Under the pieces are notes generated by a model that worked only from the letters and a program-made list of their open reading frames with translations, was not told where the DNA came from and made no database searches. Source: a virus. From it: DNA of 30,815 nt. Of the stretch, positions 8,701 through 15,292 are shown piece by piece. Numbering within the stretch: position 1 is the first letter of the stretch; every line of letters begins with the position of its first letter. The position numbers and the translations under genes are program-made. The stretch lies in IMG/VR virus record IMGVR_UViG_3300023174_003074, positions 1 through 30,815 of that record. One strand, written 5' to 3'.

Positions 8701-10471
8701 CTGTTCCTTTAGTTGCTTAGATTGTGGTTCAAGTCCATGTAGTGATCCACATTCGCAATGCAATACATCAAAGGAATCTGGTGGTTGTTGTGTATGTAAG
8801 AATACTGCATGTAAATCAACAACAAATACAGAATATAATAATTGCAAATTAAATACTGAATGTCTTAATACTGGTTGCTGTATAGATCCATGTATTGGTG
8901 CTCCAAAAGACTTCAATGATTGTATTAGATCACCATATCTTGCAAAAGGTTGCTGTATACCACCAGTAGGACCATGTACAGAATGTCCATATTGTCAGGG
9001 TCAAGACGGACAAGCAGGAACATGTTCTACACTTGCAGAATATAATGCATGTTTGTCATCGGGAGTATGCACTTCAAATAATTGCTGTATTTATCAACAA
9101 ACCGATCCTTGTGATGGTTGTTCTGATGATTGTAATACATGCAGATCAAATGCAACATGTGTTGCAAAAGGATGCTGTAGATTTAATTGTTCACAAATGA
9201 CATGTCCAGATTCTAGTACTGTTACTGGATATAGAGCATGTATGAATAATAATTGTTGCAAGACAGAAGGATGTTGCACATATCCATGCACGGGATGCCC
9301 AAAGAATTATTCAGATTGTATAAAGAATACACAATGTAATCTTGCAGGTTGTTGTATATACGAACCACAACCATGTGATAGTTGCACATTCCCAACAAAT
9401 CAACAATGTTTACAAAGTGTATATTGTTCTTCAAATGGTTGTTGTGCAGAAGATCCATGTTTTGGTTGTTTGGATGGTAGTCCAAATTCATATTATAGAT
9501 GCATGACGAACAGTGATTGCAGAACAAATGGATGCTGTGGTGAAGCACCATGTACATTAAATAAATGTTTTACATCAACAAAACAAGAATATTTACAATG
9601 TTTAAACAATCCAGATTGTAATGATTCAGAATACCCATGCTGTGATAATCCATGTAAGACATGTTCAACTAATTATTTTGAATGTATGAGAAATGATGCA
9701 TGTGTAAGAGCAGGTTGCTGTGCTATAGCACCAACCTGTTTGGATTGTAAGACAGATCCTGCATATCCAAATGCATCCTGTACACACCCAGATTCAAGAT
9801 GTAGTAATTCTCCTGAAACTGGAGGATGTTGTAATTGTAAGTCTTCTAGATGTCAAACATCAACTAAATCAGAATATACAACATGTGGAAATGTAATCAA
9901 TAAATCATTCTGTAAAGATATTTGGGGAACAGGTATATCTTGTTGTAGCAATCCCTGCACAGGTTGTGCAACTAAACAAGGTCAATTTGGTCTTTGTATA
10001 ACTCAATCTGGTTGTGCAAATAAAGGATGCTGTACACAACCACCAGAAGATCCATGTGCTGGCTGTAAACAATCTAATTGTTCAAGTATTGCAGAATGTG
10101 CAAGAAATGCATGTTGTAAGGAAACACCAATATGTGAAAATTGCAATGCAACTTATGCTACATGTATAACTTCGCCAACATGTGTTGCAAATGGTTGTTG
10201 CCCACCAGATCCATGTGTCAGATGCAATAGAAATAAGACAGTTGAGGGATTTGCAGAATGTTCTGCAGATGCACGATGTGTAGCAAATAATTGCTGCAAC
10301 GATCCATGTGATCAATGTAAGCACATATATTATACAGAATGTTCAAGTGATGTTTATTGTAGTGCAAATAATTGTTGTCCACCACTACCTTGTCCAACAT
10401 GTCCAGAAAATTATGAAGAATGTATTTCAAATGAAATTTGTAGATTATATTGTTGCTGCGTGGAGACATAA
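5711..10471 (+). CDS. 1586-residue cysteine-rich tandem-repeat protein, function unknown
   Basis: The gene begins 10 bases after the giant fibre gene, without a recognisable Shine-Dalgarno, so it is probably translationally coupled. The first ~75 residues are ordinary and Pro/Asn/Gln-rich (MLEENLKKIYYIPVPVPP...), with no signal peptide or membrane helix. The rest is extremely rich in cysteine: in the repeat from 7280, 16 of 85 residues are Cys. A middle region has near-identical 85-residue repeats (see the repeat entries). The C-terminal ~450 residues are a string of short modules of the form PC-x2-C ... Y-x2-C-x5-C-x3-GCC, for example PCTGCPKNYSDC and PCKTCSTNYFEC. The paired CC and CxxC spacing suits disulfide knots or metal knuckles. 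No enzyme motif is visible. Position next to a fibre gene and sharing of the module with the 21438 gene suggest a virion surface protein. I do not recognise a named family. Confidence 0.9.
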   Translation: MLEENLKKIYYIPVPVPPTSKTQQEGELNLFDLFTNPNPQSLVGPDIGGTTLPQIKQNTIQDQELALDDIRTNTLKSFIFSCSDGDCPSDSNGDDLNCCWANNTCQENYCYKNDAECTCNNPDGSSGGTCNADIDCSIGCLCKQFKTPCTEFSGCMYPKRDLKPGWGKYECTDPHDGSAFYLCDAPCGRASGSCSASLVVLNDPDKKYGIKTCDVAGNSYQYVETIYCPTLRDEYKNYWATNCGGGLKWKTAVDRDNGIQRCECKDTSCVGYDATDCWDSGKDNESLIMNIIGLSLACSQQPTSLCGDRQIGKIEDCENIIFYRDEQVKDCSELTCADLDAGLGKYCVLSNCTQCCGTCGTPCSDDPTTCCKTCGSECNTANDCTKYSQCLAKTGNYAPGGTCERCPCTDPCGSNCETSTKSQYDNCILNCQNSCCCTNPCVGAPTDYWTCMASSFGSKGCCNKNCDRDCGGLINSCSSANANCKKKISEGGCCKCAEDICATSTKNDYENCLLNVGACDGCCTDPCIGAPSNYFDCIVSPYAAKGCCSPFSCLDCGSSPCTDSHSQCNTSTDSGGCCVCKNTACKSTTNIEYNNCKKNADCIASGCCTDPCIGAPSNYFDCIVSSYAAKGCCSFSCSDCGSSPCTDSHSQCNTSKESGGCCVCKNSTCATSTKDDYENKCKKNADCIASGCCTDPCIGAPSNYFDCIVSPYLAKGCCSFSCSDCGSSPCTDSHSQCNTSKESGGCCVCKDSACKTNTVIDYNTCINTKKCSDNSCCIDPCIINGTLVSDLITSITLYDQCVAKTGIFSGLKDNTCCGSFKCSYCVDACTNSDIRCKNPSGGSDCCECNNTECKTNTVSDYANCLEQNKQNKCLSCCSNPCTGIPEITTVEEWRACKASETGTVNKYTPYTSKGCSCGEFSCTLCKPSACSNMDILCQATNCCVCNNIACKSTTNTEYNNCKLNTACRDAGCCIDPCIGAPSNYFDCIVSPYAAKGCCSFSCLDCGSSPCSDPHSQCNTSKESGGCCVCKNTACKSTTNTEYNNCKLNTECLNTGCCIDPCIGAPKDFNDCIRSPYLAKGCCIPPVGPCTECPYCQGQDGQAGTCSTLAEYNACLSSGVCTSNNCCIYQQTDPCDGCSDDCNTCRSNATCVAKGCCRFNCSQMTCPDSSTVTGYRACMNNNCCKTEGCCTYPCTGCPKNYSDCIKNTQCNLAGCCIYEPQPCDSCTFPTNQQCLQSVYCSSNGCCAEDPCFGCLDGSPNSYYRCMTNSDCRTNGCCGEAPCTLNKCFTSTKQEYLQCLNNPDCNDSEYPCCDNPCKTCSTNYFECMRNDACVRAGCCAIAPTCLDCKTDPAYPNASCTHPDSRCSNSPETGGCCNCKSSRCQTSTKSEYTTCGNVINKSFCKDIWGTGISCCSNPCTGCATKQGQFGLCITQSGCANKGCCTQPPEDPCAGCKQSNCSSIAECARNACCKETPICENCNATYATCITSPTCVANGCCPPDPCVRCNRNKTVEGFAECSADARCVANNCCNDPCDQCKHIYYTECSSDVYCSANNCCPPLPCPTCPENYEECISNEICRLYCCCVET
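7280..8041 (+). repeat. Three tandem ~85-codon repeats inside the cysteine-rich gene
   Basis: Units start at 7280, 7535 and 7790, with periods of exactly 255, 255 and then 252 bases. Each opens with ACAGATCCATG(C/T)ATTGG and encodes TDPCIGAPSNYFDCIVS, followed by GCC, SCxDCGSSPC, TDSHSQCNTS and GGCCVCK. Long stretches are identical at the DNA level, so duplication is recent or maintained by recombination. The later part of each unit is more variable. All copies remain in frame. Confidence 0.92.
8630..8956 (+). repeat. Further copies of the 85-codon cysteine repeat
   Basis: One full copy begins at 8630 (ATAGATCCATGCATTGG, encoding IDPCIGAPSNYFDC) and runs 252 bases. A partial copy begins at 8882 (IDPCIGAPKDFNDC) and changes after GCC into another module. 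Two much more diverged relatives fill 8042-8629 between these and the first tandem block, so the array has both young and old copies. Confidence 0.85.
8990..10468 (+). repeat. Array of short (~25-35 residue) seven-cysteine modules
   Basis: From about 8990 to the end of the gene the protein is a head-to-tail series of short modules with the pattern PC-x2-C-x(3-6)-Y-x2-C-x5-C-x3-GCC. Examples begin PCTGCPKNYSDC, PCKTCSTNYFEC, PCDQCKHIYYTEC and PCPTCPENYEEC. The spacing between cysteines is conserved while the other residues vary widely, which points to structural selection on the cysteines. Confidence 0.85.
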
Positions 10472-10473
10472 AT

Positions 10474-10944
10474 ATGAATGAGGATAATATTATGAAAAAA
10501 TCTGTTGATGAAAAATTAGAAGAAGCATTCAATATGCCAACCACTGTCGGTTCAATAATCGAGAGTCAAACAGAGTTGCCAATAATAACTACATCAAAAG
10601 ATACAGATTTAAATAGAGATTATCTCACAGTTAGATCAAATCTATATGATATTATTGAAAAGGGCACTAAAGCAATTGATGGTATTCTTCATGTTGCTTC
10701 AGAGGGTGATTCTCCCAGAGCATATGAAGTAGTATCTCAACTCATAAAAAGTGTAGCAGATGCAAATAAAGATTTATTACAACTACACAAACAATTAAAA
10801 GAAATCAAACAAGATACACCAGCATCTACACAATCTGCACAAAATATTACAAATCAATCAATATTTGTTGGTAGTACAACAGAACTGCAAAAATTATTAA
10901 AAGGTAAAATGCAGGAAATAAAACAAATAGAATCTGATGTATGA
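10474..10944 (+). CDS. gp16: Small terminase subunit (gp16-like)
   Basis: A 156-residue protein from ATG at 10474. This start is preferred over the upstream in-frame TTG at 10450 because GGAG at 10462-10465 lies 8 bases ahead. It also avoids overlap with the cysteine-rich gene, which ends at 10471. The protein is mostly helical and charged (NEDNIMKKSVDEKLEEAF, YEVVSQLIKSVADANKDLLQ), of the usual gp16 size (about 160 residues). The small terminase recognises phage DNA and regulates the motor during headful packaging. The best evidence is size plus its place directly before gp17, overlapping it by 4 bases (ATGA). Sequence alone is only moderately diagnostic. Confidence 0.85.
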   Translation: MNEDNIMKKSVDEKLEEAFNMPTTVGSIIESQTELPIITTSKDTDLNRDYLTVRSNLYDIIEKGTKAIDGILHVASEGDSPRAYEVVSQLIKSVADANKDLLQLHKQLKEIKQDTPASTQSAQNITNQSIFVGSTTELQKLLKGKMQEIKQIESDV

Positions 10945-12614
10945 TAGGTGATAAAAACTCATATCTTGGTAACCCAAATCTTAAAAGAACAAATGTTCCA
11001 GTAAACTTCACTCAAGAGCAAGTTGAGGAATATTTAAAGTGTTCTGAAGATCCCGTTTATTTTATGAAGAATTACATAAAGATTGTAAATCTTGATAAAG
11101 GTCTTGTAAATTTTGAATTATATCCATTTCAAGAAAAATTAGTAAATCTAATACGAGACAATCGTTTCGTGATTGCAAAGATGCCTCGTCAGTGTGGTAA
11201 GTCAACTACCATCATTGCAGATATTCTACACCATGCACTGTTTAATCCAAATCAGACCATAGCAATTCTTGCAAATAAAGAAAAACTTGCAAAGGGGCAT
11301 ATGGATCGTTTAAAGACTGCTTATGAAAACTTGCCAAAATGGTTACAACAAGGTGTCAAGGAATGGAACAAACATTCTATAGAATTGGAAAATGGTTCAA
11401 AAGTATTAGCATCTGCTACTTCTGCATCTGCAATCCGTGGTGGTTCATTTAATTATATTTTATTGGACGAGTTCGCACATGTCCCCGAAAATATAGCAAA
11501 TGATTTTTATAGTTCAGTATATCCAACTATTACTTCTGGTAAAACTACAAAAATGGTTATTATTTCTACTCCATATGGTTTAAATCTTTTTTATAAATTG
11601 TGGATAGATGCTATTGAAGAAAGAAATAGTTTTAAATATATTGATGTTCACTGGTCGGATGTTCCTGGTAGAGATCAGACTTGGTATGAAAGAGAAATTC
11701 AAAATTTAGGTGAAGATAAATTTAGAACAGAACACGAATGTGATTTTATTGGTAGCACTAATACTTTAATATCTCCAGACAAATTGAGAACTATGGTTTA
11801 TAAGACACCAATCCACACAACTGATGATGGTCTTAAAGTATACGAAAAACCAGTTATTGATTCAAAAACTCCTGCTAATAATCATAGTTATGTACTTACC
11901 GTAGACACCGCCAGAGGGACGGGGAACGACTACAATGCATTTGTAGTGATAGATATCACCAAGACCCCATATAAGATTGTAGCGACATTTAAAAACAATG
12001 AAATGTCACCATTGGTATACCCAAATATCATATATCCTATAGCAAAGCAATATAATGATGCTTACATATTAGTTGAAATAAACGATATAGGTGGTCAGGT
12101 TGCGGATCTACTTCACAATGAAATGGAATATGAAAATATATTAATGTCATCTATTAGAGGTAGAAAGGGACAGACTCTGGATGGAGGTTTCGCCGCTGGC
12201 AATCAGGTTCAATTAGGACTCAGAACAACTAAAGCGGTTAAGAGACTTGGATGTTCAATTTTAAAATCTTTAATAGAATCTAATAAATTATTAATTGTAG
12301 ATTATTCAATTATTCAAGAATTAGTTTCCTTTATTTCAAAAAATAATAGTTTTGAAGCGGATTCGGGTCACAATGATGATTTGGTTATGTGTATGGTACT
12401 ATTTGGTTGGTTAACTACCCAGAACTATTTTAAAGATTTAACTAATATGGATATCAGAAAAACTGTATTTGATGAAAAAATAAAACAATTAGAGGATGAA
12501 ATGACACCATTTGGTGTATTAGATGATGGTATTATGGATGCCAACCAAGAAATAGATGCTTCTGGAACAGTCTGGACAGAAGATTTAAATAGAAATAATG
12601 ATTTTTATACATAA
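10941..12614 (+). CDS. gp17: Large terminase subunit: packaging ATPase and nuclease (gp17-like)
   Basis: 557 residues. This is the DNA-packaging motor that docks on the portal. The N-terminal ATPase has Walker A PRQCGKST at about residues 82-89, Walker B LLDEFA at about 174-179 with catalytic Glu177, and coupling motif STPYG at about 209-213. The C-terminal RNase H-like nuclease has its acidic residues in VDTARGTGNDY (Asp322), ILVEIND (Glu379) and SGHNDDLVM (Asp479/480), the same order as in T4 gp17. The length is a little shorter than T4 gp17 (610), the deficit mostly at the N-terminus. The start codon overlaps the gp16 stop as ATGA, indicating translational coupling; there is no separate Shine-Dalgarno close by. 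Confidence 0.97.
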   Translation: MIGDKNSYLGNPNLKRTNVPVNFTQEQVEEYLKCSEDPVYFMKNYIKIVNLDKGLVNFELYPFQEKLVNLIRDNRFVIAKMPRQCGKSTTIIADILHHALFNPNQTIAILANKEKLAKGHMDRLKTAYENLPKWLQQGVKEWNKHSIELENGSKVLASATSASAIRGGSFNYILLDEFAHVPENIANDFYSSVYPTITSGKTTKMVIISTPYGLNLFYKLWIDAIEERNSFKYIDVHWSDVPGRDQTWYEREIQNLGEDKFRTEHECDFIGSTNTLISPDKLRTMVYKTPIHTTDDGLKVYEKPVIDSKTPANNHSYVLTVDTARGTGNDYNAFVVIDITKTPYKIVATFKNNEMSPLVYPNIIYPIAKQYNDAYILVEINDIGGQVADLLHNEMEYENILMSSIRGRKGQTLDGGFAAGNQVQLGLRTTKAVKRLGCSILKSLIESNKLLIVDYSIIQELVSFISKNNSFEADSGHNDDLVMCMVLFGWLTTQNYFKDLTNMDIRKTVFDEKIKQLEDEMTPFGVLDDGIMDANQEIDASGTVWTEDLNRNNDFYT

Positions 12615-12636
12615 CCTTAGACCAAAATAGGCGAAT

Positions 12637-12642
12637 AAGGAG
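12637..12642 (+). promoter_or_regulatory. Ribosome binding site of gp18
   Basis: AAGGAG lies 6 bases before the ATG at 12649. It is among the strongest Shine-Dalgarno sequences in the window, as expected for a highly expressed sheath protein, and it fixes the start. Confidence 0.8.
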
Positions 12643-12648
12643 AGAAAA

Positions 12649-14499
12649 ATGGCATTCCAACTAAGTCCCGGCGTAGAAATTAAAGAATTTGACTTAACAA
12701 GTGTTATCCCACAGATTGCTACCACACCAGCAGGTTATGTTGGCGTGTTTCAATGGGGTCCAGTTGACCAAAAAGTACTAATTGATTCGGAAAAAAAATT
12801 ACAAAATGTTTTTGGTAAACCATTCAGAAGTACAAGTGATGTATTTTATTCAATTGACTGGTTTGTTGCTGCAAACTTCCTCTCCTATGGTGGTGCGTTA
12901 ACAGTAGTAAGAGCAGATCAAAGCGATCAATACAATGCAACAGATTGTGGTGCAGGATCAACTTTTACAATTAAAAATAAAGAAGATTATGAAAAACAAT
13001 CAATAACTGGTGGAATTGGAGCAGGATGTAACTGGAGATTTGCTGCAAAGTATCCCGGTGCTCTTGGTAACAGTTTAAAGGTTATAGTAATCGATGCACC
13101 AGAATATGGATCAACAAATGCAACAACAACATTCTACGATACATGGAAAGATAAACTAGGAATACCTGGAACATCAGATTATGCAAAAAATTTAACTGGT
13201 GCAACAAATGTTGATGACGAATTACACATAGTCATTATCGATGAATTAGGTTATTTTAGTGGTACAAAGGGAACCGTTTTAGAAGTATACCCAAATCTAT
13301 CAAAAGCATCAGATGCTAAATCCGCAGATGGTGTTTCAATTTATTATAGAAATGTAATTAATAATAAATCCCAATATGTTTGGTGTGGTGAACATCCCGG
13401 TGCATCATCAGCAGTTGGTGCTAGTGGTATAAGTGCACCTGCAGGAGCATATGTAACACAAGCAGGAACACAAAGAAGCTGGGGCAGTACAATTGGATTT
13501 GATGGCACAGGTACAGTAATTCGTTTTGAAGAATTGTACTCAAAAGAATATAAAATGAATGGTTTAGGTCAAACTTTACCAATCCAATCTGGTGATAAAA
13601 ATAATATCTATACTCTAAAGGCAGATACTTTTGTCGATCAATTCAGTAACACAGAAGAAGTAGATGTTTCTCTTCTAATTGCTGGTTATATGAATGCAAC
13701 TAATGCCAAGAGAGTAGTTGAAATTGCTGTACAAAGACAAGATTGCATTGCTTTCGTATCAGCAGATCCATATACAATAGTAGAAAAATCAGGTACAGGT
13801 GCAAGTGTAGATGATGATATATTTGGTACATTACAAACTTTTAGAAATGCAGTTGGTTCATCTTCATATGGTGTAATGGATGGAAATGCAAAATATCAAT
13901 ACGACAGATATAATGACCGTTTCATCTATGTGCCATTATGTGGAGATATTGCAGGTTGCTGTGTAAGAACAGATAATACAAAAGAACCTTGGTATTCACC
14001 AGCAGGTTATGATAGAGGTCGTATTAATAATATCGTAAAACTTGTATGGAACCCATCAAAAGATTACAGAGATAAACTATATTCAGTTAATATAAATCCT
14101 GTAGTATCTTTCCAAGGTTCTGGTGCAATTTTATTCGGTGACAAGACTCTACAAAGTAAGCCAAGTGCATTTGATAGAATTAATGTCAGAAGACTATTCA
14201 ATGTCTTAGAGAAAACAATAGCAACTGCTGCCAAGTTCCAACTCTTCGAATTTAATGATGCATTCACAAGAGCACAATTCCGTCAACTTGTTGAACCATT
14301 CTTAAGAGAAGTTCAGGGCAAGCGTGGCGTAACCTCTTATGCAATAATATGCGACGAAACAAACAACACTCCATCAGTAATCGATCAGAATCAGTTTGTT
14401 GCAGACATCTTTATTGCGCCATCCAGAAGCATCAACTTTATTCGTCTTAACTTTGTTGCAACACCAACTGGTGTTACATTTGCGGAATTTGGTGGATAA
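12649..14499 (+). CDS. gp18: Contractile tail sheath protein (gp18-like)
   Basis: 616 residues, close to T4 gp18 (659). The N-terminus MAFQLSPGVEIKEFDLTS with PAGYVGVFQWGP is the typical sheath opening. The C-terminus carries the conserved sheath core: REVQGKRGVTSYAIICDETN, then VIDQNQFVADIFIAPSRSIN and FIRLNFVATPTGVTF. Copies form the outer contractile tube that drives the inner tube through the host envelope. Compared with the accessory genes the codons are less biased to AGA arginine (CGT also used), fitting high expression. The middle third is variable, as usual for the surface-exposed sheath domains. Confidence 0.96.
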   Translation: MAFQLSPGVEIKEFDLTSVIPQIATTPAGYVGVFQWGPVDQKVLIDSEKKLQNVFGKPFRSTSDVFYSIDWFVAANFLSYGGALTVVRADQSDQYNATDCGAGSTFTIKNKEDYEKQSITGGIGAGCNWRFAAKYPGALGNSLKVIVIDAPEYGSTNATTTFYDTWKDKLGIPGTSDYAKNLTGATNVDDELHIVIIDELGYFSGTKGTVLEVYPNLSKASDAKSADGVSIYYRNVINNKSQYVWCGEHPGASSAVGASGISAPAGAYVTQAGTQRSWGSTIGFDGTGTVIRFEELYSKEYKMNGLGQTLPIQSGDKNNIYTLKADTFVDQFSNTEEVDVSLLIAGYMNATNAKRVVEIAVQRQDCIAFVSADPYTIVEKSGTGASVDDDIFGTLQTFRNAVGSSSYGVMDGNAKYQYDRYNDRFIYVPLCGDIAGCCVRTDNTKEPWYSPAGYDRGRINNIVKLVWNPSKDYRDKLYSVNINPVVSFQGSGAILFGDKTLQSKPSAFDRINVRRLFNVLEKTIATAAKFQLFEFNDAFTRAQFRQLVEPFLREVQGKRGVTSYAIICDETNNTPSVIDQNQFVADIFIAPSRSINFIRLNFVATPTGVTFAEFGG

Positions 14500-14512
14500 T
14501 TATAAAAAAGGA

Positions 14513-14520
14513 CATAAATA
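14513..14520 (+). promoter_or_regulatory. Probable T4-type late promoter box (variant) for gp19
   Basis: CATAAATA, one base from the T4 late consensus TATAAATA, sits in the 44-base gap between gp18 and gp19. It would start transcription near 14526, just ahead of the Shine-Dalgarno AAGGAG (14531-14536) and the ATG at 14544. Confidence 0.55.
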
Positions 14521-14543
14521 AAGAGGAATCAAGGAGAAAATAA

Positions 14544-15251
14544 ATGGCAGACTCATCAATCAATTCATTCATGTCAGCCTTCGACGGCGGATCCAGACCA
14601 AATCTTTACTCAGTAAGTCTGGTTTGCCCAGTAGGTCCACTACCACAGTTACAATTCTTTTGCAAAGCAGCAACACTACCACAATCATTTTTAGGTGAAA
14701 TCAATATTCCATACTTGGGTCGTATCGCAAGATACCCAGGAGATCGTCAATTTGATGATTGGACAATTGATATTATCAATGATCAAAATATGACATTAAG
14801 AAATACATTTGAATTATGGAATGAATTATTCAATTCTAATGCTGGCAATTCAACAACATATCCAAATCCAAGAGCAGCATTTGGAAGTGCTATTGTTTCA
14901 CAACTTGATAGAAACTTTAAAGTTGTTAAATGGTATCAATTTTTTGATCTTTGGCCAGAACTAGTTTCTTCAATTCAATTAGGATATGATCAAAATGATA
15001 CTGTTTCTGAATGCCAAGTAACATTTAAGTATTCATACTTTGTAACAAGTTCATCACCATTCCAAACAAATAGTGCTGTAAATGTTGCAGGTGTTGGACC
15101 TGGTGCATCAAATCAAGCACAATCAGGAAACGGATTCTCCTTCGGTGTTCAAACAAACGCAGGTGGATTTGGTATTAATACTGGTGGTTCAGGTAACAAT
15201 ACATCCTTCGGCATAAATACACAAGCAGGTGGAGTTGGAATTAGTTTCTAA
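14544..15251 (+). CDS. gp19: Tail tube protein (gp19-like) with a Gly/Asn-rich C-terminal extension
   Basis: 235 residues. The first ~170 match the gp19 tail-tube fold: FMSAFDGGSRPNLYSVSL, LQFFCKAATLPQSFLGEINI, YPGDRQFDDWTIDIINDQNM and FELWNELF. Hexamers of this protein stack into the rigid inner tube that carries DNA. T4 gp19 has 163 residues; here about 65 extra residues follow, rich in Gly, Asn, Ser and Thr, with a repeated FGVQT/FGINT pattern (from about 15120). The extension could decorate the tube or occupy space between tube and sheath (inference). AAGGAG at 14531-14536 supports the start. Confidence 0.93.
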   Translation: MADSSINSFMSAFDGGSRPNLYSVSLVCPVGPLPQLQFFCKAATLPQSFLGEINIPYLGRIARYPGDRQFDDWTIDIINDQNMTLRNTFELWNELFNSNAGNSTTYPNPRAAFGSAIVSQLDRNFKVVKWYQFFDLWPELVSSIQLGYDQNDTVSECQVTFKYSYFVTSSSPFQTNSAVNVAGVGPGASNQAQSGNGFSFGVQTNAGGFGINTGGSGNNTSFGINTQAGGVGISF

Positions 15252-15292
15252 ATCCCCCTTCACTGTATTTCTTATAGAAAAGGATTTTTATT

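Noticed and set aside
7280-8956. The regular repeats as a possible CRISPR array
   Set aside because: The periods are 252-255 bases, all in frame within one long coding sequence, and most of each unit is conserved rather than spacer-like.
10467-10474. CATAAATA at the gp16 start, as a late promoter
   Set aside because: It overlaps the start codon itself, so transcription would begin after the ATG. GATAAATA at 26760 is rejected for the same reason.
10450-10476. TTG at 10450 as the gp16 start
   Set aside because: It would overlap the previous gene and has no ribosome site, whereas ATG 10474 has GGAG 8 bases ahead. The TTG at 27440 for gp22 is rejected on the same grounds.
8343-10544. Several minus-strand open frames opposite the cysteine-rich gene
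   Set aside because: They arise because TGT and TGC codons do not give stops on the other strand. No start signals are present, and the residue content (His, Leu, Tyr, Cys runs) is artificial.
15252-15292. A hairpin terminator between gp19 and gp20 (AATCC...GGATT)
   Set aside because: Only 5 base pairs with a very large loop; not a convincing terminator.
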